A stretch of 64,000 bases of DNA from Labeo rohita (taxonomy: Eukaryota > Chordata > Actinopteri > Cypriniformes > Cyprinidae): positions 13,691,075 to 13,755,074 of the forward strand of contig NC_066887.1 in NCBI RefSeq assembly GCF_022985175.1, written 5' to 3'. The translations under genes were made by a program, and so were the position numbers. Position 1 is the stretch's first letter, and each line of letters starts with the position of its first letter. Below, in pieces: positions 22,194 through 34,999 of this stretch. A model generated the notes under the pieces. The model was not told where the DNA came from, made no database searches, and saw only the letters and a program-made list of their open reading frames with translations.

Positions 22194-23112
22194 AAATGAT
22201 ATCTATGAATTCCAAATAACTTCTAATAGAACTATATGGAGAGTTTGTTGAAAAATGCATCATAACATTTGTAAATAATTTTCAGAAAAGCTAGTCTTTA
22301 TTAAATCAGCATTGTTGCCTTTTCTCATAGCTGATGGGTGACTAAAGTTATATTCAGAATGAAATACAACTTCATAACTGTATACTGCACATAATATGCA
22401 AATGTTTCTTTATAGTACTGCATACAAAGCATATTTCCAAAAATGAAAGGAAACAGTAACAGCAATTATTTGATATATCGTTTTTGCTCTGATCAGGACT
22501 GACCCAAATTAAAGGGCTTTCTACACAAATTTGGATCCAAAATTATGTTAACTGATCATGTGATTATTGTAGTACATTATTGATATGGTTTGTACAATCT
22601 GCGCTAGTACTCCATTCTGGAGCAAGTGCAAAAATATCTTTTTACTGCTTTGAATAAACTACCATGCAGTCTTTTTTAACTTCAATTCTACCATCCAGCA
22701 GTGCAGCATCTATCCAACAGACCTTACTTCTCTAGCTTGACCCATAAGTATAGAAAATTGATGTCCATTTCACAAATGTGCTCTGCAGGGACCATTTCTG
22801 CAGATTTTTGTTTCTTTTTTAGCATGCAGGCTGGCAGTGTCTGTCTAGAACTGTCTGCAACCTCTGTCCTCCATATTCCGAGTCTAATTCTAGGTTTGTA
22901 CTCTATCCATCATCCTCCTGGTGCACTATTCCCTCTTGATTTCTCTTATTCTTGCCATAGGCAAATCCCTGTTGCTCAAACTGACAGCTGCAGACATGAG
23001 AGGCTGGTAAACAGCCGCTATCTGTATTAAGAAGAGTCACCTCTAACTCTGGCATGCTGTGTTAAACACTACATATTCAAGCAAGACACAGCTGTGGCTA
23101 GGGTGAACTTAC
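22194..23112. other. Intron sequence, no gene seen
   Basis: Unremarkable AT-rich sequence leading up to exon 5 in + coordinates. No repeat family recognised. Confidence 0.5.
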
Positions 23113-23205
23113 CTGGAAGTGAAGGATGATGGTCCAGATCAGTCCCAGTGTCAGCTTTGGATTCCCATCTGTGATGTCATCATTGCGTATATTTACTAAT
23201 TTGAC
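23113..23205 (-). CDS. macf1: macf1 exon 5, end of CH1
   Basis: A 93-base exon, phase 0 at both ends, acceptor AATGCAG and donor GTAAGT. It encodes VKLVNIRNDDITDGNPKLTL then GLIWTIILHFQ (residues 96-126), the closing helices of CH1. Because it ends in phase 0 at Gln, the following CH2 exon can accept either this exon or the alternative first exon at 15895-16965. Confidence 0.97.
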
Positions 23206-23728
23206 CTGCATTAAAGCAATAAAAGACTATCATTAGTGAGAAGTAGCCCTTAAAAAAAGACTATAACATTATTTGAATCTGCTAGGGACTAAACTAGTTA
23301 AAAATCGCGATGTAATGTAATTTCAGGACAGCTTTGGTGTTTGTTGTCCTCTTACGCTTACAGCTGTCAGAAGCTATGTACTGCGTATTGGGAGAAGAGT
23401 GCTGGTTGGCATTTTGTCTGGTTTAGGGACTCAAGGCTGGGGTGACAACAGTGAGGGGATTGGACAGACTTGTGTGGGGCAGAACACATTTATTAACTCC
23501 AGGTCATATTATCTCAAAGCCATGTTGCCGGCTGAAGCACAATGAGACTGAGGACACAGATGTCCCATGCTATCATCTTGTATTCAGTTGAATGTGCATT
23601 ACTTTAATCCATTAGTGAGGGTATCTAGCCTCAACACTAAAGGGGACAAGCCTCCCCAATATTCAGAATAGCAGTTGATGAATATGAGACTTAAACTCTT
23701 ATTTTATCCCACCCAATCTTGGCAATTT

Positions 23729-24162
23729 GTGACCCTGGACCACAAAACCTTAAGTAGCATGTGTATATTTGCAGCAATATCCAACAATACATTGTATGGG
23801 TCAAAGTAATTGATTTTTCTTTTATGCCAAAAAATCATTAGGACATTAAGTAAAGATCATGTTCTATGAAGATATTTTGTAAATTTCCTACTGTAAATAT
23901 ATTAAACCTTATTATTAATTTTTGATTTGTAATATGTATTGATAAGAACTTAATTTGCGCAACTTTAAAGGTGATTTTTAAAAATATTTAGATTTTTTTG
24001 CACCCTCAGATTCTAGATTTTCAAATAGTTCTTGGCCAAATATTGTCCTATCCAAACAAAGCATATATCAATGGAAAGCTTGTTTATCTTTCAGATGATG
24101 TATAAATCTTAATTTAAAAAAAAAAAATTACTCTTATGATTGGTTTTGTGGTCCAGGGTCAC
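23729..24162. repeat. Inverted-repeat element, GTGACCCTGG family (copy 3)
   Basis: Starts GTGACCCTGGACCACAAAAC and ends GTTTTGTGGTCCAGGGTCAC, perfect inverted termini of 20 bases. It lies in the intron between exons 4 and 5, 59 bases from the exon 4 donor at 24221. Confidence 0.9.
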
Positions 24163-24220
24163 ATATGTAACAAGCAACTTATGATCATTTCTGGGATTGA
24201 AAAAGTGTAAGTGTTCATAC

Positions 24221-24298
24221 CTGTCTCTGCTTAAGGAAGTCTAAGGCGATCTGCACATTCTGAAGTCGGTGAAATCGCATACGACCCTTTTCCCTGGG
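24221..24298 (-). CDS. macf1: macf1 exon 4, CH1 domain
   Basis: A 78-base exon, phase 0, between CGACAG and GTATGA. It encodes PREKGRMRFHRLQ followed by NVQIALDFLKQRQ (residues 70-95), identical or nearly so to mammalian MACF1, dystonin and plectin, so it identifies the family but not the member. Confidence 0.97.
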
Positions 24299-24637
24299 CT
24301 GTCGAAGACAGGAAGAGAGCGAGAGAGAAAACAGAGAGAGAATGCAGATGAGTGCACTGATAATCTGGGCAAATTGGAGGTCTGTGTGAAAAAGGACAGC
24401 TTCATTAGCACAAGCCTGAAAGCAGCAAAAGCAGCACACTGCAAAATAACACATGAACCTCTTAGGATCATCAGTAATTAATAATCCTGTCTAAGAGTTA
24501 CAGGGAATAGTTAGCGTACTGTATCCAAACAGCAAATCTAAATAAATATCGTATCTCACACACTCTGTCTCGCTTGCTAACATCTCTGTACTTCCGGGTG
24601 ACCAATACAGTAGATGGCTGGTATAATGCCGATACAC

Positions 24638-25205
24638 ACTGCTATCCAAACGTCTAGAGTTGGTAAGATTTTTTTTAAATTCTGTTGAAATTATTATTTT
24701 ATTTAGTTTATTTGGCTGCATTTGCAAACAAATAAATACAGTAAAAGAACTGTTTTCTACATATTTTCTATAATTTTCAGAAGCCATTACTCCAGTCTTT
24801 AGTATAACATAATTCTTCAGAAATCATTTTGCTCAAGATTTTTTTTTCTTTCAGAAATAGATAGCTCATTTGAAATAGAAATCTTCTGTAAATGTATTTA
24901 CTGTCACTTTTAATCAGTTTAATTTATTGTTGCTGAATAAAATACACCAGTCAAAAGTTTTTTAAGGAAGAAAAAATGGAAGACTGGAGTAATGATGTAA
25001 AAAATGCAAAAAATTTGAATTTAGGAATAAATTACATTTTTAAATATATTCAAATAGAAAGCAGTTACTTCAAATAGTAAAATATTTAAAAAATGTACTG
25101 TTTTTGCTCAAATGCAGGCTTGGTGAGCAGAAGACACTCATTTAAAAACCTTAAAAATCTTACTATTCAAAAACGTTTGAATGGTAGTGAAACTTATTTT
25201 ATTTT
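24638..25205. repeat. CACTACCAGTCAAAAG-type repeat copies
   Basis: Modules AATGCAGGCTTGGTGAGCAG (25114) and AAAAACGTTTGAATGGTAGTG (25169) close a copy that starts ACACCAGTCAAAAG at 24944. A second, partial copy precedes it. It lies in the intron between exons 3 and 4. Confidence 0.7.
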
Positions 25206-25308
25206 TAAAAAATCTTACTGGCCACAAACCTTTGAACTGAAAGTGTGTATTACAAATAATAGGAAATAATAGGATGTTCCAAAATTTCCTCAGGTTTGAA
25301 AATAATCG

Positions 25309-25602
25309 GCAACTACATTAGTTAACATGAACTAAGAATGAACAATACTTTTACAGTACAGCATTTATTAATCTTAGTTCATACTACTTTCAGCATTTAC
25401 TAACGCATTATTAAAATCACAAGTTGTCTTAGTTAATGCACTATGAACTAACATGAACAAACAATGAACGACTATATTTTTATTAACTAACGTTAAGAAA
25501 GATAAATAAATAGTGTAATAAATGTATTGTTCATTGTTCGCTCATGTTAGTTTATACATTAACTAATGTTAACAAATGACACATTATTGTAAAGTGTTAC
25601 CA
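25309..25602. mobile_element. Inverted-repeat element built from ACATTAGTTAACATGAAC-type units
   Basis: Internally inverted sequence rich in TTAGTTAACATGAACTAA and TTCATGTTAGTT variants, ending GTAAAGTGTTACC. I recall this as a common fish non-autonomous element whose other end reads GGTAACACTTTAC; that end is degenerate here. No coding capacity. Confidence 0.65.
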
Positions 25603-26116
25603 AAATATCTACTGACAAGGCAGAAAGGTCAAATCTAGCTCATTTTATTAACCAGCCAGGTATGGCCGATAATCAACATGTCCAAATATCATCCAATTAA
25701 CTGGCCTGTCCAAAATCGGCCTATCACTACTCTACTGAGGTCACGTAGCAGACTCGCACACCTTTACATGCAAAGCATGCTCACTATCACCCACAAATGC
25801 AGCAGCGTGTACAGCAAACCTGCAAACAGGTGACCAGAAAACCCCCACAAAAGGGCAAATGTGTCAGTGTCATCAGATTCAATGTGAGCATGTGATGTGA
25901 GTGTTGCCAGTACTGAAGTGAAGTGAATATAACATGTTTATACAAGGCGAGGTCTCTCACACTCCTAAGTGTAATAAATTAGATTATGTGCGTCATCATG
26001 AATTATGCGTCTGCATTTTAGACATTCCCAGGCATATTCACGAAATCGCCCTGTCCTTCGAGTCCACGCCATGCAGTGTACAGAGCTGACTGTGTGTGAC
26101 TGTGTTTGTTTCAATA

Positions 26117-26135
26117 GGGGGAGGGGGGGTGGGGG
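26117..26135 (+). other. G-run cluster (possible G-quadruplex)
   Basis: Runs of 5, 7 and 5 G separated by single bases within 19 bases on the + strand, in the intron between exons 3 and 4. Enough G triplets for an intramolecular quadruplex. It lies on the strand that serves as template for this gene. Confidence 0.55.
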
Positions 26136-26846
26136 TCACACATACTCCCTGAGCTCCATCCTCCTCATCCTCCCCACCCAGCAGGATGAGCGGGGGTGCG
26201 CGTGGCATAGATGTTCTCCGCAGAGTTGACGCGCCCTTGTGCTGATGACATCATCATAGAGACGGTCACAGAAAAAGGATGAAGACAGAAACAGTGTTGA
26301 ACGGATGATATATGTACGAAACAACAGTTAAAAAAAAAACAAGATGGAGAGAGAGAGTGAAGCTAAACAAAACACCACATAAAACAGCAAAAGCAAAAAT
26401 ATATGTGACAAAGAGGAATGGAGACAGAGAGAGAGAGATTGTAGAGGGCAGGTGGTGTGTCAGCAGTCTGTCTCTGTTAATCCACCCATCAGTCAGTCTG
26501 CCCCAGTGCATCATGGTCCCCAGGCCATCAGAGTGGGCAAGATTGAGTGCAGAAATATTGTACTAATGCAGATGTCATTACAACACATTGCAGTACACAT
26601 CAGACTCAGCTATTCCTCTGCATTCAGCGGGATCAGCAGGAAGCCAGGGCACTTTATGACATCAGCCTAACCCCCAGGTCAACTCATGTGACATGATCCC
26701 CAGGTACCATGCGGCTCTGAATCGCATTATGGAAAATAAAGCAGATCTCTGCCACATGAACTACCCGGGAGAATTGCATAAAGCGTTGGAATCAATTTAT
26801 GTATAACCTGTGTGTGTGTGTTAAGGGAGTGGTAGTTGCTTCTCAC

Positions 26847-26936
26847 CAGTGTGACGCCAGACAGCACCTCAAGGAGGGAAATGAGGTTATGGCCATCCCT
26901 TAGATCCTCATACAGGTCTGTGATGTGCTTCCGCAC
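26847..26936 (-). CDS. macf1: macf1 exon 3, CH1 domain
   Basis: A 90-base exon in phase 0 at both ends, between TTTCCAG and GTGAGA. It encodes VRKHITDLYEDL and RDGHNLISLLEVLSG, ending VTL. The DGHNLISLLEVLSG helix is the CH1 signature of spectraplakins and part of the actin-binding surface. Residues 40-69 of the full isoform. Confidence 0.97.
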
Positions 26937-27004
26937 CTGGAAAGAAAGAGAGAGAAAAAAAGTTAGAGTGAGATAGTTAAGTGCTTCACAGTCTTTAGAG
27001 GCCT

Positions 27005-28525
27005 GCACTGCTGTTCAAACGTTTGGGATCAGTAAGACTTGTAATGTTTTTTTTTTTTTTTTTTTAAAACTCTTATTCTCATCAAGGCTGCGTTTAGTTG
27101 ATCAAAAATGCAGAAAAAAAGTAATATTCCGAAATGTCATTACAATATTAAAAATTTGGTTTTTATTTTAATATACTTTAAAATTTAATTTATTCCTGTG
27201 ATGCAAAGCTGAATTTACATCAGCCATTACTCCAGTCTTAGTATCACATGATCCACATGATTATTCTAATTTGCTGATTTATTATTAGAATTATTAGAAT
27301 GTTGGCAACAGTTGTGCTGCCAAATATTTTTTGGAACCTGTGATATTTTATTCACGATTTTTTGATGAATGAAAAGTTTAAAAGAGCAGCATTTATTCGA
27401 AATAGAAATCTTTTCTAACAACAAAAGTCTTTCATATCACTTTTGATCAATTTAACACATCCCTGCTGATAATAAATAAAAGTATTAATTTCTATTTTAA
27501 ATAAAATGTATTTACATTTATGATCATGTGACACTGAAGACTGGAGTAATGATGCTGAATAATGCTTCAACTTTGATGGCAGGAATAAATTAGATTTTAA
27601 TGTACACTACCAATCTAAAGTTTTTGAACAGTAAGATTTTTAATGTTTTTTAAAGTCTGCTCACCAAGCCTGCATTTATTCTATGCAAAATACAGAAAAA
27701 AAAAAAATTACAATTTTGAAATATTCGTACTATTTAAAATAACAGTTTTTTTTATTTGAATATATTTTAAAATGTAATTTATTCCTGTGATTTCAAAGCT
27801 ACATTTTTAGCATCATTACTCCAGTCACATAATCTTTTAGAAATCTTTCTAATAAAAACATTTATTATTATCATTATGTTGAAAATAGCAGAGTAGAATT
27901 TTTTCAGATTTTTTCGATGAATAGAAAGTTCAGAAGAACAGCGTTTGTCTGAAATATAAATCTTGAATATTAAAAAAATTGTAATATTATAACGTTTTTA
28001 TCATCACTTTTGATCAATTTAAAGCAACTTTGCAAAATAAAAGCATTTACTTCTATAATTTCTTTAAAAAAATACTGACTCCAAGCTTTTAATCAGTATA
28101 GTGTGCAATGCTACAAAAGCTTTTTTTTTTTTTAGATAAATGCTGATCTTTAAATCTTTCTAGTCATCAAAGAATCCTGAAAAAAATGTACTTAACTGTT
28201 TTAAATATTGATGATAATAATTAACAATAATAATCAATGGTTCTTTAACAGATAATCAGCATATTAGAATGATTTCTGAAGGATCATGTGACACTGAAGA
28301 CTAAAGTAATGATGCTAAAAATGTAGTTTTGATCACAGGAATAAATTACATTTTAAAATATATTCAAATAGAAAACAGTTATTTTAAATAGTATAAATAT
28401 TTCTAAATGTTACAGTTTTTGCTGTACTTTGGTTCAAATAAATGCAGGCTTGATGAGCAAAAGAGACTTCTTTAAAAAAACATTACAAATCTTACTGATC
28501 CCAAACTTTTGAACAGCGATGCAAG
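27005..28525. repeat. Tandem and inverted cluster of CACTACCAGTCAAAAG-type repeats
   Basis: At least three adjoining copies are marked by GCTCACCAAGCCTGCATTTA at 27659, the TCATGTGACACTGAAGACTGG module at 27525 and 28285, and inverted counterparts. They occupy about 1.5 kb of the intron between exons 2 and 3. No open frame of note. Confidence 0.75.
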
Positions 28526-28529
28526 TGTA

Positions 28530-29130
28530 AATGTTTGTATTATAAGCAAGGGTGTAACCATTTCAACAGTGTTTGTGCTAGAATTACCATGTTTGATTAC
28601 AGGCTGACTGCATTTGAAGGACAATTAGCAAACATATTTTTTGGTCGGTTGTGACCCATTAACAAAAGCAATTTGGATAAAACAGTGAAATAAATTAGTG
28701 CAACAGAGAGACAACTGCAGTGCACTAACTCTAACCAACAGAGGGCACCAGACTCATTGAGATGGGCCAGTAAACTAGCAACAAAAAAAAAAAAAAAAAA
28801 ACATGGAGGATCTTCAAGTTCTTTATTTCATTGCATGTGTGTGTTTGGGGATTCAGACATCCTAAGCTGCATACAGCAGATCCAACACAGCTGCTGCCCC
28901 ACAGGGCCACAGAGGAACCATCTGCCGAGGATAAAAGAACATCCTGACAACTGTGAGTCTCACTATCCTTTCCATGCCATCCCTTTATTTCAATAAATTC
29001 AGGGGGATTTTTTTTTTTTTTTTTTTAAAGACATTAATACTTTTGAGGAAGAAATCTGAAAAAAAAAATCTACTCTGTTTTCAACATCATAAATGTTTCT
29101 TTTTTTTTTTTTTTTTTTTAAATCAGCACA
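28530..29130. other. Intron sequence with A and T tracts, no gene seen
   Basis: An A tract at 28782-28800 and T tracts at 29009-29026 and 29100-29119 mark likely tails or decayed repeat ends. No coding exon. Confidence 0.5.
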
Positions 29131-29395
29131 TCAGAATATTAGAATGATTTCTGAAGGATCATGTGACTGAATGATGCTAAAAATTCAGCTTTGAAATCAC
29201 AGGAATAAATTACATTTTAAAATATATTTAAATAGAAAGTTATTTTAAATAGTAAAAATATTTCAAAGTTTTACTGTTTTTTTTGTGTACTTTGGATGAA
29301 ATAAATGCAGGCTTGGTGAGTAAAAGAGACTTCTTTAAAAAAAACATCTGAAATATTACTGTTCAAAAACTTTTGACTGGTAGTGTACATTTATA
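29131..29395. repeat. CACTACCAGTCAAAAG-type repeat copy
   Basis: Contains AAATGCAGGCTTGGTGAGTA and ends CTTTTGACTGGTAGTG at about 29385. Nearly the same text recurs at 31760-32035, so the two copies are close relatives. Confidence 0.75.
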
Positions 29396-29399
29396 TAAA

Positions 29400-30990
29400 T
29401 AATACATTTTACCTGAGGTCACATGATTTAATAGAAATCCATATTGTAAATGCACTACCATTGAAAAATGTATTTCATTTATTTTATTTTACTGAAAGCT
29501 TTAAAAGAATAAAAATGCAATCAATTGATTAAAAGTGACAGGAATTACTTTTAAAATGTTACAAAAGTATTTCCATTTAAAATAAATGCATTATTTAAAT
29601 AAATTACATAAAAAAATAAATTATATACATTTATACTATATCATAAGCATAATTTGAGTGAAAAGGTGAACTGAAAAAATGTATATGAGAATTTGAAGCT
29701 GGCAGTGTGTATAAAAACTGAGCATGATTTGAGAAGATTCAAAGAGATTCTTGTACTTCAATGCAAACTATAACATCTGACAGTCTGTATAAAAAAATCA
29801 CACGATCAATGTTACAGTCACACTGTGTTTCCACGCCCCCTGAACACAATGCAGACATTGTGAACGGTTTCTTCCATGTCATTTTGGTGTTTATCACAGG
29901 TATATTATCAGGGGATATCCTGTTGCCATGAACAGAGGGAATAGCAAACTATACTTGGGCACTGGAGTAATACCGATGTGGTGGAGTATTAAATAATAAA
30001 ACGTGTCACACTCAAATGCTTCCCCACTCTGTAGTCAACAGTCATTCCGGCAGACAAGCATGTTGTGCAACCCCTCTCAAACCAGTTTGCAATAAGGTCA
30101 TTGTTTATGTCAGAAGTGTGTAATGAACAAACAAACGGATGTGACACAATCTACACACACTGCTTTCAGCAAGTGTAACACCGCCTGAGGGGAACGACAT
30201 ACCTGTTCACCTGCCAGAGACGGAGAGAGATGTGTAAACACAAAGCTAACAGATATCATCACCTATTTAGCTTCTGATGACAAACTATATGAGCTAAGCT
30301 ATAACAATCAAAGAGAGTCATTTGAATAACTACACATTTCCGGAAAGAATCATCAGAGATTATAATGAAGCACTGAAGACACGCAATCTGTTTTTTTGTT
30401 ATAACGTGGGTTACAAACAGTCTGTCATCTCTAATATAATATAAAGAGCTCCCAACAGGTTCACTAGGTTTATTATATATAACTCACTACTTGTAGAGTC
30501 TAACATTACAGCAGAACTGTGCAAACCTATCTCATTTCCTATGATGTGACGTATATTACAGTAATACCGACAGAGTTATGAGGCCCCTATCTCTAACCTC
30601 ATAACTCTGGCCCTTCTGTGGCTGGTCATCTGCCCTGCCCTTGAAATACCCAGCATTCTTTGCTCTCATGATCTGTAGTCAGTGGGGCAGGAGTTGCAGA
30701 GGATTACTAGACTCATAAATATAGTTCTGAAGCAACCAAATGTCTTTTCAAAGTCATACTGACAAAAGACTAGGGAGATACCTTTGTCACTGTGTTATTA
30801 TTAAACCAATAAGAGTGTCTGTACAATCACAAGTCTGTACAAGTGCCTTAATATTAAAGAGATCAGTCCCTGAGTCTTGTGTGTAATGCGAACGCATGAG
30901 TGTGCAGGACTGAAGCCCAGAGGCCAGCAGGCCTTATCTTTGTGCAGTGCAGCAGAAAAGACAAAAATAACCTGTCAAGCTGGACTGTAC
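29400..30990. other. Intron sequence, no gene seen
   Basis: The segment lies next to exon 2 in + coordinates. It is largely unique AT-rich sequence with no family exon. The 29396-29500 part continues similarity with 32035-32140, so that boundary of the repeat is uncertain. Confidence 0.5.
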
Positions 30991-31052
30991 CTTTATGAGA
31001 TGTTTGTTGACCCATTTTGTGAAAGTTTTCTTCTGCACCCTGTCTCGTTCAT
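30991..31052 (-). CDS. macf1: macf1 exon 2, start of CH1 actin-binding domain
   Basis: A 62-base exon between an acceptor TTTCACAG and a donor GTACAG, encoding (D)ERDRVQKKTFTKWVNKHLIK. This is the near-invariant first helix of the plakin-family CH1 domain, and the 62-base length is the family's usual size for this exon. It is too short to stand out as an open frame. It is the acceptor shared by every first exon that produces a two-CH isoform (residues 19-39). Confidence 0.95.
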
Positions 31053-31269
31053 CTGTGAAATGAGAGATAGAAGAGGAAACAGCAGAAAGAGACAGAGAGG
31101 AAGAGACAAAGAGGGGGGAGGAAGAGAGATTGGGTTAATTATGTAACACATAAAGAGGACTTCAGCATCATGCTGTGTATTATTTACAAGCGTCCCTCCA
31201 GTCTTGCTTTAAATAGCCTGAATTCAAACACGGACCATAAAATGCAAAAAACAAAAACACAAAAAAACC

Positions 31270-32480
31270 CACTACCAGTCATAAGCTTTTGTACAGTAAG
31301 ATTTTTAATATTTTTTAAAGAAGTCTCTTCTGCTCACCAGGCCTGCATTTATTTGATCCAAAATAACAGCAAAAGCAGTAATATTGAGAAATATCTTTAC
31401 TATTTAAAATAACTGCTTTCTATTTGAATATTTTGTAAAATGTAATTTATTCCGGTGATCAAAACTGCATCAGAATGATCCAAAGATCAGCATTTATGTG
31501 AAATAAAAAGCTTTTGTAGCATTATGCACTATATCGTTCAAAAGCTTGAAGTATAATGTTTTTTTGGTGGAGGAAATGAATACTTTTATTTAGCAAGGAT
31601 GCTTTAAATTAATCAAAAGTGATGATAAAGACATTTATAATGTTGCAAAAGATTTCCATTTCAGATAAATACTGTTCTTCTGAACTTTCTGTTTATCAAA
31701 GAAACCTGAAAAAAAAAAAAAAATAATTATATGCTGTTTTCAACATAATTTTTTTTTTTTTTGATCTGCACATCAGAATATTAGAATGATTTCTGAAGGA
31801 TCATGTGACTTGAGTAATGATGCTAAAAATTCAGCTTTGAAATCACAGGAATAAACTACATTTTTAAAATATATTCAAATAGAAAAGTTATTTTAAATAG
31901 TAAAAATATTTCAAATATTTTCTGTTTTTTTGTGTACTTTGGATCAAATAAATGCAAGCTTAGTGAGCAAAAGAGACTTCTTTAAAAACATCAGAAATAT
32001 TACTGTTCAAAAACTTTTGACTGGTAGTGTACATTTATATAAATAATACATTTTACCTGAGGTCACATGATTTAATAGAAATCCATATTATAAATGCACT
32101 ACCACTGAAAAATGTATTTTATTTATTTTATTTTACTGAAAACTTTAAATTAATAAAAAAGTGACAGTATTTCGAATAAATGCTCTTTTTTAAAAACATA
32201 CTTTCCATTTAAAGAATCTTGGAAAAATTTGTATTACGGTTTCCACTAAAATATTAAGCAGCACAACAGCTGATCAGCTGATTATCAACACTGATAATAA
32301 TAAGAAATGTTATGAATTTCTGAAGGTTCATGAGACACTGAAGACTGGAGTAATGTCTGCTTAAAATTCAGCTTTGGCATCACCAAAATAAATTACATTT
32401 ACATGTTACAACACTTCATAATATTACAGTTTTTTTTACTGTATTTTTGATTAAACAAATGCAAAAAATTTGTCTTTCCA
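31270..32480. repeat. CACTACCAGTCAAAAG-type repeat copies
   Basis: Two or more copies, opening ACTACCAGTCATAAGCTTTTG at 31272-31292, with the CCTGCATTTATTTGATCC module at 31342 and closing CTTTTGACTGGTAGTG near 32030. The first intron of the long isoform begins just beyond exon 2 and is dominated by such sequence. Confidence 0.75.
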
Positions 32481-33362
32481 ACTTTTTGTATAAAGCCTTT
32501 TATAAACTCATAACAAATCCACAATATTAACACACAAAATTGACAGGCAAAACAGGTTACAGTGCTACATCAGTAGCTGCATTAGCGGAGGTTTGGTAAA
32601 ATTGGAAACTAGGCTAGAAGTTTAAAAAAAGCCCAGTTAATAGGTTCATTACCGTTGTCACCTGACCCACATTTTCCACAACTTACTATAACATGTAGGA
32701 GGTCACACATGAATACAGGCTCAGAACACCATGACAAGTGAATGTTCAGCTTGCATCATCCTACACTGTACGTACACCCAGAAATACACAAATACAATAT
32801 CTCGAATGTTAATCAATTCAGTACACGCGGAAAGGATCAAAGCTGATATATCACAGTCCCGATCTGACACTTGATGCCGCGGATGTTGGTATGATCTAAA
32901 AACACTGCAAAAAAAGGAATTATGGGTAGGAAGTTTTGAAATGAGACATGAAATTCAGGTCTATTCGGCATTCTGTTTTACCTCATTCTGAACATGCCAG
33001 ACTAGTGACGCAACCAAGCACAGAATACAAATTGATCACACAACCCTGCTGTTCTATGACTTCATCACACTCCAGTCTTATCTGCCTTTTTCTTTTGGCC
33101 TCTTACTGTGAGGCTAAGTTGATGTGGTTGCTATAGAGACACAGCAACACTAAGCAACCATGTGGTGCAGACGGCCCATTTCCTCTGATAAGCACACACA
33201 GAACATCCCACTCTCAAATTCACTATATACGTTTGTGCACGTTTATTACATGAAATGCAAGAGCTTTCTGACCCTGCATAGACATCAATGCAATTGACAC
33301 GTCAAGGCCCAGAAAATAGTAAAGACAGTTAAAAAAGTTCATGTGACATTAGTGGTTCAACC

Positions 33363-34601
33363 TACCTGATCTCATGACAAAAACGCACCTGTGGGAACTT
33401 TTTCGCAAATGCGAAATACCTACCAATAAGCACATATCACTGCAGTTTCCAACAGAAATGAACACTAGAGGTGGTAAAACAGCAAGCACTTGGAATCGTT
33501 TTCATCCACAGTTATGATTACAGATCGATATGTTTTGCTTCCGGTGTTGTACCGAATTCTGTCCTCCGCCAGATTACCACCCCACTAGTATTGGTAGATT
33601 TAGGGTTAGGTGTGGGGGAGGGGTAGGATTAGGCAATCATGTATAGATTTCAATGAGAGGGGGTGATACTTTAGCACAGGGTCGAAACAGTACACAACAC
33701 CACACGTAACAAGCTTGCTCAGTAGCTCAGCCAGCACGGAATTGGACTTGGAACTTGTTTACACTAGTGCATTTTTGTTTTAAAATGAAAACAATCCTTG
33801 TCTACACTGGCGTTTTCACTGCATTTCAGCAACAATCTCCGTCTACACTACACAACCAAAAACGCACGTCACATGACCATTCAGGTTGCATACATCATCA
33901 AGGATGTCTATTTCAAGAGAAATAACTCTAATAAAAGTGACTTATTCCTTGCGGTGTAAAAATACTGTAATTTCTTTGTTTTACTTTGCAATTTAATGGT
34001 TACTTTTTTTAAATGAGCCTCCGAAATAAGACGCAACAAATGAGCATGATGTTTTTGTTTACAAGGTCGTAAAGGATAGGCAGAGCGAATGCGGGCGAAC
34101 GCGGGCAACCCTGGAGTTTTTAAACTAAAACAGAGTCTGTTTTTGAGAGTCAAAAATGGCGGAGTAGTGTAAACGACAGCCGCAACTGTAGCAAAAGTTA
34201 CGTGTTTTAAAATGAAACCACACTAGTGTAAAAGTAGCCTCAGGATGCGGAATCCTTGAAAGATCTGAAAGATGAGAGATCAAAAAACAAGTTAAAACGG
34301 CATGCTTACGATTGCGCTTTTACGTCACATTCACTTTTGTTCATAATATCAGGTAGGTTTAGGTGTGGTGCACGTGATACCTTATTTTAAAATGAGTTAT
34401 AACACCACTCAATAGATATTTCAAGTCAGAAATGCATACAAAACCAACGTCACATAAAGGTACCATGTGTACGTTTATCTGTTTCAGGGAAAAAAAGAAC
34501 ACTCTTTTAGTGCCACTCAGTGGATATTTCTGTTTGAAACTGCAGAGATATGAACTTATTGGTATGATTAAAGTTACAATTTCATCATGAGGCCAGGTTG
34601 G
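33363..34601. mobile_element. 1239-base element inserted in a foldback element, 8-base duplication
   Basis: Flanked by perfect duplicates GTTCAACC at 33355-33362 and 34602-34609. The ends are imperfectly inverted: left TACCTGATCTCATGAC, right (reverse complement) CCAACCTGGCCTCATGATG. It lacks transposase coding and contains another element at 33759-34231. An 8-base duplication fits hAT-like insertion; the family is not proven. Confidence 0.7.
33759..34231. mobile_element. Innermost element of the nest, TTACACTAGTGCATTTTTG ends
   Basis: Left TTACACTAGTGCATTTTTGT then TTTAAAATG; right CATTTTAAAACACG is the inverted part preceding CACACTAGTGTAAA. The AC(A)CTAGTG(T)AAA and TTTTAAAATGAAA modules are inverted at the two ends. 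About 470 bases, no coding capacity. Confidence 0.65.
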
Positions 34602-34999
34602 GTTCAACCGTAATGTTATGAAGCTACGAGAATTGCTTTTCGTGCCCAAAGAATGCACAGCGCAAATGAGTCAAGAAAGTCGTTATTTTTGTTTTCTTTG
34701 CGCACAGAAAGTATTCTCATAGCTTCATAAAATTAAGGTTGAATCACTGATGTCTCATGGACTATTTTATCAATGTCCTTACTACCTTTCTGTGCCTTGA
34801 ACGTGGTAGTTGCATTACTGTCTATGCAAGGTCAGAAAGCTCTTGGATTTCATTAAAAATATCTTAATACGTGTTCTGAAGATGAACAGAGTCTTACAGG
34901 TTTGGAACGACATGAGGGTGAGTAATTCATGACAGAATTATCGTTCTTGGGTGGATTATCCCTTTAATGATTCCTTCCTAAATGAAAAAGCATGGGAAC

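Larger units (their letters stand above)
33258..34966. mobile_element. Foldback element (GGGATAGTTCACCC family) split by a 1.24-kb insertion
   Basis: The left part (33258-33362) carries AAGAGCTTTCTGACCCTGCA and CATGTGACATTAGTGGTTC. The right part (34602-34966) resumes GTTCAACCGTAATG and ends GGGTGGATTATCCCTTTA. The two join without a gap once the insertion at 33363-34601 is removed, when compared with the uninterrupted order at 57401-57620. Confidence 0.75.
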
